Positions 34,095 to 43,879 of a stretch of DNA of 64,000 nt are shown in pieces (position 1 is the stretch's first letter; every line of letters starts with the position of its first letter). The notes beneath the pieces are model-generated. The model was not told where the DNA came from. It saw only the letters and a program-made list of their open reading frames with translations, and searched no databases. The DNA is from Nonomuraea soli (GTDB lineage: Bacteria; Actinomycetota; Actinomycetes; Streptosporangiales; Streptosporangiaceae), in the NCBI RefSeq assembly GCF_013761175.1, contig NZ_JACDUR010000004.1, forward strand, positions 620,001 to 684,000. Direction: 5' to 3'. Made by a program: the position numbers and the translations under genes.

Positions 34095-34889
34095 TCACGC
34101 GTAACCGCGGGGAAGCACGGTCACCGGGCACGTCGAGGCACGCACGACCTTGACGGCCGCCTCGCCCACGAAGACCCGGTGCGCCTGGGCGTCCTCGCTG
34201 GCCGCGCAGACCAGCAGCTCGCCGGGCAGCCACTCGATGGCCTGCATCGCCGCCGGCACGTCGAAGCCCTCGGCGATCTCCGCCTCCGCCTCCAGCCCGC
34301 TGCTCTCCCATGCCAGCCGTACGGCAAGCGCCAGATCGTCGCGCAGCCGGTCGTCCTCGCCGGTGCGCAGGTCGAGCGTGACCAGCCGCAGCGGCACCCC
34401 GAGCCGGAGCGCCGCCTGCGCCACCCGCTCCACCGCCTCGTCGGCCTGCGGGCGGCGCACGTACATGAGCGTCAGCCGCTCCGGGTCCTCGGGCGGTTCG
34501 TAGCCGTCGGGGACGAGCATCACCGCCTCGGGCGACAGGTGCAGCAGGTGGTCGGCGGTGCTGCCGACCGAGATGCGCCCGTGCTGGCCGCCCGCGGCCG
34601 AGCCGATGACCACCAGATCCGCCCGGATCCTGCTCGACAGCACGCCCAGCCCGCGCCCCGCGCCGCGGCTCTCGAAGGCCAGATACTCGGCCGGCACGTC
34701 GCCGAGCCGCATCGCCGCGTGCGCGAGATTGGCCTGCGCCTCCACCGCCAGGCCCGGACTCTTCGGCGGGTAGACGGTCGCCACCGTCAGCTCCCCGCCG
34801 GTCACCCGGGTGATCGCGGCTCCCATCGCCAGCGCCTCACGTCCTCCGGAGTCGTGGGTGTATCCGACCACGACGTGCTCACCGATCAC
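34095..34889 (-). CDS. Universal stress protein, tandem USP domains
   Basis: 264 residues with two USP-like halves. The first half has VVGYTHDSGGREAL and the nucleotide-site pattern IGSAAGGQHGRISVGSTADHL; the second half is more divergent and ends VKVVRASTCPVTVLP. GTG 34889 has AGGGAGG at a proper distance and gives the classic start; longer frames do not. Role in stress or dormancy physiology is known for the family only. Divergent from the small gene at 34968. Confidence 0.83.
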   Translation of the reverse strand: MIGEHVVVGYTHDSGGREALAMGAAITRVTGGELTVATVYPPKSPGLAVEAQANLAHAAMRLGDVPAEYLAFESRGAGRGLGVLSSRIRADLVVIGSAAGGQHGRISVGSTADHLLHLSPEAVMLVPDGYEPPEDPERLTLMYVRRPQADEAVERVAQAALRLGVPLRLVTLDLRTGEDDRLRDDLALAVRLAWESSGLEAEAEIAEGFDVPAAMQAIEWLPGELLVCAASEDAQAHRVFVGEAAVKVVRASTCPVTVLPRGYA

Positions 34890-34967
34890 AAACGCCTCCC
34901 TACCCCTGCTGAGCAGGGAATACGCGGCATCAGCCACCAGTTGTACACAAGTGGAGGCGATTGAGAG

Positions 34968-35270
34968 TTGAAGATCACACTCGACACCCGGATCCAAGGT
35001 TCACTCGGTCTGATGACGCTCCAGGAAGCCGTCGCCCACCTGCGCGCCCGAGACCTCACCTGCCTCGTCGATCCGGTTCTGCTCGACGGCAAGGTGGCCG
35101 TCTTCACCGAATGCGTCGAGCACGGCTACACCCCGCTCCGCAGCGAGATCATGGCCGCGTACTTCGTGGCGGAACGCGACGCCGCGCAGGACGCCTTCGA
35201 CGGCGGGCTGATCACCGAGGGCGAGCTGCGGCAGAAGCTCGCGGACCTGTCCCGCCAGCTGCTCAGCTGA
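34968..35270 (+). CDS. Small hypothetical protein
   Basis: 100 residues, TTG start 10 nt after GTGGAGG; ATG 35013 (85 residues) is an alternative. No signal peptide or membrane segment; the C-terminal half is helical and acidic (FVAERDAAQDAFDGG...). I do not recognise a family. Coding is supported by third-position GC and by its tight position, 12 bp before the dehydratase gene. Confidence 0.65.
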   Translation: MKITLDTRIQGSLGLMTLQEAVAHLRARDLTCLVDPVLLDGKVAVFTECVEHGYTPLRSEIMAAYFVAERDAAQDAFDGGLITEGELRQKLADLSRQLLS

Positions 35271-35282
35271 GATGATCGCGGC

Positions 35283-36194
35283 ATGGACCTCGACGACATC
35301 AGGGCCGCCGCCTCCCGCATAGCCGGCGCCGTCGTGCGCACCCCGCTGGTGCGATGCGGCGAGCTGTGGATCAAGCCGGAGAGCCTGCAGCCCATCGGGG
35401 CCTTCAAACTGCGCGGCGCCTACAACGCCCTGGCCGAGCTGAGGCCCGCGGGCGTCGTGACGCACTCGTCGGGCAACCACGGCCAGGCGCTGGCTTACGC
35501 GGCCAAGTCGTTCGGCATCCCCTGCGTCGTCGTGGTGCCGGAGGGCGCCCCAGCCGTCAAGACCACAGCCATCGCGGGCCACGGGGCCGAGCTGGTGATC
35601 GTCCCGCCCGACCAGCGGGTGATCGCCGCCGAGAAGCTCGCCACCGAACGCGGGCTCACCATGATCCCGCCCTACGACCACCCGTCGATCATCGCCGGGC
35701 AGGGGACCATCGGCCTGGAGATCGTCGAGGACCTGCCCGACGTCGAGGTCGTGCTCATCCCGGTCAGCGGCGGCGGCCTCGCCTCCGGCATCGCCACCGC
35801 CGTCAAACTCCTGCGCCCCGATGTAGCGGTCTACGGCGTGGAACCCGAACTCGCCGCCGACGCCCTCGAATCGCTGACGCTCGGCAGGCGCGTGTCATGG
35901 GACACCTCGCGCACCTTCCGCACCATCGCCGACGGCCTGCGCGCCGACCTGTCCGACCTGACCTTCTCGATCCTGCGCGAGCGCCTCGACGGCATCGTGA
36001 CCGTCACCGAGGACCAGATCAAGCACGCCATGCGGCACCTGGCGCTCAAGGGCCGCCTCGTCGCCGAGCCCAGCGGCGCCGTCGCCACCGCCGCCCATCT
36101 GGAGGGCAAGGTAGGCCAGGGCAGGACGGTCGCGATCCTCTCGGGCGGCAACGTCGACCCGGAGCTGTTCGGCCAGGTGATCCAGGGCGGCTGA
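35283..36194 (+). CDS. Threonine/serine dehydratase-like PLP enzyme
   Basis: 303-residue fold-type II PLP enzyme (threonine ammonia-lyase/serine racemase group). Seen: PESLQPIGAFKLRGAYNAL with the PLP Lys near residue 41, HSSGNHGQALAYAA, the phosphate-binding loop PVSGGGLASG near 160, and a closing ILSGGNVDPELF. Lacks the ACT-like regulatory domain of biosynthetic IlvA, so it is catabolic or a racemase. ATG start with weak ribosome-binding site. Confidence 0.9.
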   Translation: MDLDDIRAAASRIAGAVVRTPLVRCGELWIKPESLQPIGAFKLRGAYNALAELRPAGVVTHSSGNHGQALAYAAKSFGIPCVVVVPEGAPAVKTTAIAGHGAELVIVPPDQRVIAAEKLATERGLTMIPPYDHPSIIAGQGTIGLEIVEDLPDVEVVLIPVSGGGLASGIATAVKLLRPDVAVYGVEPELAADALESLTLGRRVSWDTSRTFRTIADGLRADLSDLTFSILRERLDGIVTVTEDQIKHAMRHLALKGRLVAEPSGAVATAAHLEGKVGQGRTVAILSGGNVDPELFGQVIQGG

Positions 36195-36197
36195 GCG

Positions 36198-36779
36198 TCA
36201 GACCCGCACCCAGTCGTGCCTGTCGAGGAACCCGCGCTCCCCGTTGGCGTACTCCGCGAAGGCCCGCCGTACCTCCTCCAGGTCGCCGACCATGGCCCGC
36301 CGCATGAAGCCTTCCTTGTACTCCAGCTCGTAGCCGGGCGAGACCTGGATGAAGTGCTGCCCGAACACCACGAGCGCGGCGAACGGATTGCCCGGCGACA
36401 ACGTGCCCAGAAAGTCACGCACCAGCCCCAGGTCCGGGTTGACCACGATCATCCCGTCACCCGTGTGCAGCTGCATCTCCGGATAGACGCCGAGCGGTCC
36501 GCGGTTGTGCACCAGATCCCGCTGCGGGTCGTAGCAGACCAGCCCCTGCGCCGCCGCGGCGGCGAACACCCGGTTGGAGACCTCGTCCATCTCCTCGGGT
36601 TCCATCGTCACCAGCACCGCGTCGGGGTACTCGACGGCGTGCCCGGGGAACTCCTTGGCGAAGGCCGCCAGCAGCGAACCACCGGGCCCGCCCTCGCGCA
36701 CGGCCAGATACCTCGCCCGCGCCCGGTCCCTCGAGATCGACTGCTCGGCCGCCGCCCAGCACATCAGCTCAACGCTCAT
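36198..36779 (-). CDS. Conserved-looking hypothetical protein
   Basis: 193 residues, start at ATG 36779 (an ATG at 36800 overlaps the mscL 3' end). Globular, with no membrane segment or signal. Contains LVTMEPEEMDEVSNRVFAAA and a YDPQRDLVHNRG stretch. I do not recognise the family. Convergent with the dehydratase gene, 3 bp apart, and 17 bp after mscL on the same strand. Confidence 0.7.
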   Translation of the reverse strand: MSVELMCWAAAEQSISRDRARARYLAVREGGPGGSLLAAFAKEFPGHAVEYPDAVLVTMEPEEMDEVSNRVFAAAAAQGLVCYDPQRDLVHNRGPLGVYPEMQLHTGDGMIVVNPDLGLVRDFLGTLSPGNPFAALVVFGQHFIQVSPGYELEYKEGFMRRAMVGDLEEVRRAFAEYANGERGFLDRHDWVRV

Positions 36780-36796
36780 TCGATGATTGTGGCAGC

Positions 36797-37219
36797 TCAC
36801 ACGTCCGGCTTCTCAGAAGCGGGAACCAGCTCCACCGTGCAGTGGGCACACCGGCGCGCCTCGAGCGGGATCTCGCTCAGGCACTCGGGGCACTCCTTGG
36901 TGGTCGCCTGCTTCTCACCCTCGAACAGGCGCACCAGCCTGCTCATCGGGGTGACGATCAGCCAGTAGACGACGGCCGCCATGATGACGAAGGCGAGCAG
37001 GTTGTTCAGGAAGTCGCCGTACTTGAAGACGCTGCCGTTGATCGTGAAGGAGTACTCGGCGAAGTTCGGCTGGCGCCCGCCGGTGATCGCTCCGATGAAC
37101 GGGGTGATGAGGTCCTTGACCAGGGCTGTGATGAGGCTGCTGAAAGCCGCGCCGATGATGACGCCGACGGCCAGCTCGACGATGTTGCCTCGCAGGAGGA
37201 ATTTCTTGAAGCCACCCAT
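36797..37219 (-). CDS. mscL: Large-conductance mechanosensitive channel with C-terminal zinc ribbon
   Basis: 140 residues. MscL core: FLLRGNIVELAVGVIIGAAF (TM1 region, residues 7-26), LITPFIGAITGG, a periplasmic loop, and TM2 (LLAFVIMAAVVYWLIV) to about residue 90. The C-terminal cytosolic part differs from the E. coli helix bundle: it carries CPEC...CAHC, a zinc-ribbon-like knuckle (about residues 110-128). Releases solutes on hypo-osmotic shock. Confidence 0.93.
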   Translation of the reverse strand: MGGFKKFLLRGNIVELAVGVIIGAAFSSLITALVKDLITPFIGAITGGRQPNFAEYSFTINGSVFKYGDFLNNLLAFVIMAAVVYWLIVTPMSRLVRLFEGEKQATTKECPECLSEIPLEARRCAHCTVELVPASEKPDV

Positions 37220-37259
37220 GACTGTGCGCCCTTGCCACGAGCGGTCGGGTCAAACCCCC

Positions 37260-37457
37260 TCAGATGCTGTCGAAGCTGCCCTCCTTGATGGCGTCGCGGA
37301 AGTTCTCCCACTCCGTTGTGGTGAACGACAGGACTGCTCCGCCGGCATCCTTGCTGTCTCGAACGAGGACGGACCCGCCGTCTCTGGCGACCTCGACGCA
37401 GTTGCCGTTGTTGCAGGAAAGCCATTCCAGCTCGTCGGGAGCCTGGGAGGGACTCAT
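37260..37457 (-). CDS. DUF397 protein (Scr2-like)
   Basis: 65 residues, the typical single DUF397 domain: WLSCNNGNCVEVA near residues 12-24, VLVRDSKD, and the closing FTTTEWENF motif. Such proteins are partnered with Scr1-type HTH regulators in actinomycetes and are sometimes treated as a toxin-antitoxin-like pair. Second such gene after the regulator at 37840. Confidence 0.88.
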   Translation of the reverse strand: MSPSQAPDELEWLSCNNGNCVEVARDGGSVLVRDSKDAGGAVLSFTTTEWENFRDAIKEGSFDSI

Positions 37458-37552
37458 GCGCTACCTCGCTGAGGGATCGACTGCAACGCGCAAGACGCAA
37501 TCTTAACCCGGATGTTTCGCCCAAAGTTATTGAAGGGACGCAATACAGCAAA

Positions 37553-37581
37553 AGGGGTGGATGTGGTAGACATCCACCCCT
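37553..37581 (-). terminator. Rho-independent-type terminator
   Basis: Perfect 11-bp stem AGGGGTGGATG / CATCCACCCCT with a 7-nt loop, followed on the minus strand by TTT. Lies 16 bp beyond the stop of the DUF397 gene at 37597, so it ends the Scr1-DUF397 transcript and separates the second DUF397 gene. Confidence 0.8.
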
Positions 37582-37596
37582 CGAAAAGTCTGGCTG

Positions 37597-37788
37597 TTAG
37601 GCCTTTTTGAGCCTTTGGAGGAAATATTCCCAATCGTCCTGGTCGACAGAGAGAATAGGCCCATTGTCGTCCTTTGTGTCGCGGAGTCCAATTCGCCCGT
37701 CCGGCAGGGCTGCCACAGCAACGCAGCTACCGTTGTTGCACTTCGAGGCAACCCTCCAGGCGGGTTCCCTCTGTGGGGTCGGGGTCAT
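37597..37788 (-). CDS. DUF397 protein (Scr2-like), second copy
   Basis: 63 residues; ATG 37788 behind AGGAG (7-nt spacing). Same pattern as its paralogue: ASKCNNGSCVAVAAL, IGLRDTKDDNGPIL, VDQDDWEYFL. Lies 51 bp after the Scr1-type regulator and before a strong terminator, so it is the direct operon partner of that regulator. Confidence 0.88.
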   Translation of the reverse strand: MTPTPQREPAWRVASKCNNGSCVAVAALPDGRIGLRDTKDDNGPILSVDQDDWEYFLQRLKKA

Positions 37789-37839
37789 TGTTGCTCCTGT
37801 GACAGGTGTGATTCTCGAGAAAATCCTAGCGCCCACTGT

Positions 37840-38688
37840 TCATGCCAGTGTTTCGAACCACCGACCCTGCGCCAGAATGCGCGCGACCGACTCCTGCGGG
37901 CTCAGCGCCACGGCGCGCAAGTGATCGAGTACCTCGTTGAAGCGCTCGAGTTGTCTGGGTCGTTCCGTGAAGATCTGGCCTGCCAGCGTCTCCATGTACA
38001 CCGTGTCCGCCAGGCTCGCCTCCGGCGCGAACTCCAGCAGCATGAACGCGCTGTCCAGCCCCATGTGCGCCCCATTCGTGTAGGGCACGACCTGGATCGT
38101 GATGTGCGGTTGCTCAGCGGCCATGGCCACCTGCGCGAGCTGTTGGGCCATGACGGCAGGGCCCCCGATGTGGCGGTGGAGCGCGGACTCATCCAGCACC
38201 ACCCAGTAACGCGGCGGGTTCGCCTTGGAGAGGATCTCCTGGCGCTTCATGCGGCCGTCGACCCGCGCATCGAGGACGTCGGGCTCGATCTGCGGCAGAT
38301 ACCCCTTGATGATCGCCCTGGCGTAGTCGGGCGTCTGCAACAGCCCGGGAATCGTGGTCGTCTCGTACTCCGAGATCGCCACGGCGTCGTTCTCCAGCCC
38401 TGGCAGCGGCCGGAAGTCGACGTCCTCCAGTTCCTGCCACCAGCCCTGCTCGTGGGCCTCTCTGGCCAGCTTCATCAGCGGGCCGTCCGGTACGCCGTAC
38501 AGCTCACACAGTGCGCGTACGTCACGGAGGCTCGGCCGCCGCTTCGCCGTTTCGATGCGGCTGATCTGACCGGGAGACAGCAGCACCCGATCGGCCACAT
38601 CCTTGATGTTGAGCCCTACCTGCTCCCGCAGCTCTCGCAGCTGCCGGGCGAGTTGCCGCTGGCGAAGGGTGGGATTGGCGCCCGCCAT
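37840..38688 (-). CDS. Scr1/DUF5753 XRE-type transcriptional regulator
   Basis: 282 residues: an XRE helix-turn-helix (about residues 12-70; NIKDVADRVLLSPGQISRIETAKRRPS in family terms, recognition helix in SPGQISRIE) then the DUF5753 domain (IPGLLQTPDYARAII, VLDESALHRHIGG, QVVPYTNGAHMG). Partner of the DUF397 gene 51 bp downstream. Divergent from the genes at 38802 with a perfect palindrome between. Confidence 0.9.
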   Translation of the reverse strand: MAGANPTLRQRQLARQLRELREQVGLNIKDVADRVLLSPGQISRIETAKRRPSLRDVRALCELYGVPDGPLMKLAREAHEQGWWQELEDVDFRPLPGLENDAVAISEYETTTIPGLLQTPDYARAIIKGYLPQIEPDVLDARVDGRMKRQEILSKANPPRYWVVLDESALHRHIGGPAVMAQQLAQVAMAAEQPHITIQVVPYTNGAHMGLDSAFMLLEFAPEASLADTVYMETLAGQIFTERPRQLERFNEVLDHLRAVALSPQESVARILAQGRWFETLA

Positions 38689-38758
38689 GCGCCAGAGGCT
38701 ACACCTCGACAGGTTCCGCGCGCCCGGCAGTTAGGAAATCGTCACCGGTACGTTCCTT

Positions 38759-38770
38759 TGGCAATTGCCA
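38759..38770. promoter_or_regulatory. Perfect palindrome TGGCAATTGCCA, candidate operator
   Basis: 12-bp perfect palindrome in the 113-bp divergent region, followed by a further TTGGCA half-site (38771-38776). Position, 32 bp before ATG 38802, suits an operator for the rightward genes. The factor is unknown; the Scr1 regulator is the nearest candidate. Confidence 0.5.
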
Positions 38771-38801
38771 TTGGCACGACAAATCCGGGTAAAGACCCAT
38801 C

Positions 38802-39044
38802 ATGGACGCCAACAACCTCGCTCTGAACTGGCGCAGGTCCTTACTGGACCTGCTGGACGAATGGATCTTCGCCGCGCTCGACAGGCACGCGCGATGCCAG
38901 GGATGGGAGATCCGCCGCCCCGCACCCTTCATCCGGGTCTACCGCAATCCCGCCGTGGGAAGGTGCCGCGCGTGCGCGGGTGAGGGGTTCGACGACCGCG
39001 GGCTGTGCCGCGCCTGTCTCGGCTCGGGGCGGGGGCGGCCGTGA
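38802..39044 (+). CDS. Small protein with DnaJ-type CxxCxGxG zinc knuckles
   Basis: 80 residues. The N-terminal half is helical; the C-terminal end has CRACAGEGF and CRACLGSGRG, a pair of CxxCxGxG knuckles as in DnaJ zinc fingers. Its stop overlaps the GTG of the next gene (GTGA). The same small zinc-knuckle gene ahead of an FtsK-like gene is typical of actinomycete integrative elements (from memory of such loci, inference). Confidence 0.72.
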   Translation: MDANNLALNWRRSLLDLLDEWIFAALDRHARCQGWEIRRPAPFIRVYRNPAVGRCRACAGEGFDDRGLCRACLGSGRGRP

Positions 39045-39520
39045 CGAAGCGGAGGCTGCTCGACGAGCTGAACCGTGCGACCACCCCCACAGCGCGACCG
39101 AACGTCCTGGTCGCGCTGTGGCGGTGGAGGTACGAACTGGGCGCGGCGATCACCATCGTGCTCGTCGTGACGACCGTGGGACCGCTGCCGCTGGCCGTAC
39201 CGCTTCTGCTGCTCCTCTGGCCACCCGGAAGGTCGGAGGTGTGGGGGCGGATCCGGTGCGTGATCGTCGCGCACCGGATCCGTGTCGGGTTCGTGCAGGC
39301 CTACCTCGTCAACCGCAGGGGGCAGATCCCGGTGATCGCGTGGTGCGCGCCGGCGCCGTGGGGGGAGCGGGCGTGGGTGTGGTGCCGGGCGGGGATCACG
39401 CCCGGCGAGATCGCCGACAGGCCCGAGGTGATCGCGACGGCCTGCTGGGCGCACTCGGTCGAGGTGCTGCCGCACCCGCGCAAGCCGCACTGGGTGCTTC
39501 TCGAAATAGTGCGGGGCTAG
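39041..39520 (+). CDS. Putative integrative-element protein resembling FtsK/TraB N-terminal region
   Basis: 159 residues, GTG start. One strong hydrophobic hairpin (about residues 28-62; AAITIVLVVTTVGPLPLAVPL) followed by RIRVGFVQAYLVNRRGQIPVIAW, PWGERAWVWCRAG and ATACWAHSVEVLPHPRKPHW. This pattern resembles the membrane leader region of FtsK/TraB-type DNA translocases of pSAM2-like elements, but no ATPase follows: the frame ends and glgX starts 131 bp later. Either a stand-alone membrane protein or a truncated remnant. Confidence 0.65.
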   Translation: MTKRRLLDELNRATTPTARPNVLVALWRWRYELGAAITIVLVVTTVGPLPLAVPLLLLLWPPGRSEVWGRIRCVIVAHRIRVGFVQAYLVNRRGQIPVIAWCAPAPWGERAWVWCRAGITPGEIADRPEVIATACWAHSVEVLPHPRKPHWVLLEIVRG

Positions 39521-39651
39521 AAGCGGCCCTGCTGGAGCTCGGTCATCTGGTGATCGTGGCGCATGAGGTGTGACTGGAGGGGAACACCGCTCTAGGCAGT
39601 CGCCGAGTCCTGGGCGAACATGAACGAGAGAGCCGGCAAGGGAGCCCCTGC

Positions 39652-41737
<2,086 letters not shown>

Positions 41738-41745
<8 letters not shown>

Positions 41746-43879
41746 GCCCGTCTCGACCTACCGGCTGCAGCTAACGCCCGACTTCGGCTTCGCCCGGGTC
41801 GCCGAGCTGGCGCCGTACCTGCGCGACCTGGGCGTCAGCCACGTCTACCTCTCGCCGATCCTCCAGGCGGTCCCCGAGTCGAGGCACGGGTACGACGTCA
41901 CCGACCACTCGCGCATCCGCGAGGAGTTCGGCGGGGCCAAGGGCTTCAAGGAGATGGCCGGGCAACTGGCGGCGCACGATCTGGGCATCGTGGTCGACAT
42001 CGTGCCCAACCATATGACCGTCCCCGTGCCGGAGTCGGGCAACCTCCAGCTCTGGGAGGTGCTGAAGGACGGCTCGGCGTCGCGTTTCGCCCGGTGGTTC
42101 GACATCGACTGGGCCGGCGGGAAGGTCGCGATGCCGGTGATCGGTGACGCGACAGAACCGGTCGAGGACGGCGAGGTCGTGAGATATCACGATCACGAGT
42201 TCCCGGTGGGCGGCCACTACCGCCTGGTCGACTGGCGGCAGGGCCCCGGGTACCGGCGCTTCTTCGACGTCTCCAGTCTCATCGGCCTGCGGGTGGAGGA
42301 CCCTGAGGTCTTCTTCGCCACCCACGAGGTGATCTTCTGGCTGATCGACGAGGGCCTGATCGACGGGTTACGGGTCGACCACCCTGACGGGCTGGCCGAC
42401 CCGCAGGGCTACCTGGAGGCCCTGCGCCGCAGGAGCGGCGGCCTGTGGACGGTCGTGGAGAAGATCCTCATCGGCGAGGAACGCCTGCCCGAGGAGTGGG
42501 CCTGCCACGGCACGACAGGCTACGAAGTGCTCAACCGCGTCACCAGGCTGTTCACCGACGCCTCCCACGAGGCCGAGCTGGTGGGCCTCTACGCCGAGTT
42601 CACCGGCTGGCCCGCCGAGTACGAGCCCGTCATGATCGCGGCCAAGCGCGAGGTCGTCGACCTGTTCTTCCAGGCGGAGGTGAGCAGGCTGGCCAGGTCG
42701 GCCGGCGTCGACCCGGCCGCGGTCGCGGAGCTGCTCGTGGCCATGCCGGTCTACCGCGCCTACGTCCGCCCCGGCGGCAAGCCGTCGCCGGAGGCCGTCG
42801 CCATCGTCCAGCGGGCCGCCGCGAGCTGCTCGCCCGCCGTCCTGTCGCTCGTCGAGCAGGTGCTGTACGGCTCGGCCGACGTGGTCACCCGCTTCCAGCA
42901 GACCACGGGCCCGGTGATGGCCAAGGGCGTGGAGGACACGGCCCTGTACCGCTGGTTCCCCCTGTCGTGCCTCAACGAGGTGGGCGGCGAGCCGGATCAG
43001 TTCGGCCTCGGCCTCGACGACTTCCACGCCTACGCGGCCACGCTGCGCCCCACGAGCATGACCACGCTCTCCACCCACGACACCAAACGCTCCGAGGACG
43101 TGCGCGCCCGCCTGGCCGTCCTGTCGGAGCTGCCGCAGGAGTGGGCGGCGCAGGTGCGCGAGTGGTCGGCTCGGGTGAGCTTCGACCCGCACCTCGACTA
43201 CCTGGCCTGGCAGAACCTCGCCGCCGCCTGGCCGATCACCGCCGAGCGTTTCACCGACTACCTGCTCAAGGCGGCCAGGGAGGCCAAGACCCGCACCTCG
43301 TGGGTACGCCAGGACCACGACTACGAGGAGGGGCTGCGCTCCTTCGCGGCCGAGGCGGTCCGGCTGCCGATCGGCGAGTTCACCGAGCGCCTGGATCCGC
43401 ACGCGATGGTCAACTCGCTGGGGCAGAAGCTCGTCCAGCTCATGCTGCCCGGCGTGCCCGACGTCTACCAGGGCAACGAGACGACCGACTTCTCCCTGGT
43501 CGACCCCGACAACCGCCGCCCGGTCGGCTACCCGCGCGTGCCCGCCTGCGCCTGGGACGAGGCCAAGCTCCGATTGACCCGCCAGGCGCTGCTGCTGCGC
43601 CGCAGGCTCGATCCGGCTCTGCCGTACGAGGGGATGGCGGCGGAGGGCGCGGCGGCGGAGCACGTGATCGCCTTCGCGCGCGGGCGGGCCGCCGTCGCGG
43701 TGGCCACCCGCCTTCCCGTACGGCTGGCACGGCGCGGCGGCTGGGGCGGCACGAGCCTCATGCTGCCGCCGGGCAGCTGGAGAGACCTCATGACGGGCGC
43801 GACACACACCGGCAAGATCCCGCTCGCGCACCTGCTCGGTCGTTATCCTGTCGCACTCCTGGAGAGACATGATCTTTGA
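41738..43879 (+). CDS. treY: Malto-oligosyltrehalose synthase TreY
   Basis: 713-residue GH13 enzyme that turns the reducing-end alpha-1,4 linkage of maltodextrins into alpha,alpha-1,1 (trehalosyl). Seen: STYRLQLTPDFGF, GVSHVYLSPIL, VDIVPNHM, DGLRVDHPDGLADP (nucleophile), VVEKIL (acid Glu), and STHDTKRSEDVRAR. GTG start inside the glgX end (8-bp overlap); overlaps treZ by 11 bp. Confidence 0.96.

Noticed and set aside
42368-43870. 500-residue minus-strand frame opposite treY
   Set aside because: Shadow frame; TreY motifs fully explain the plus strand.
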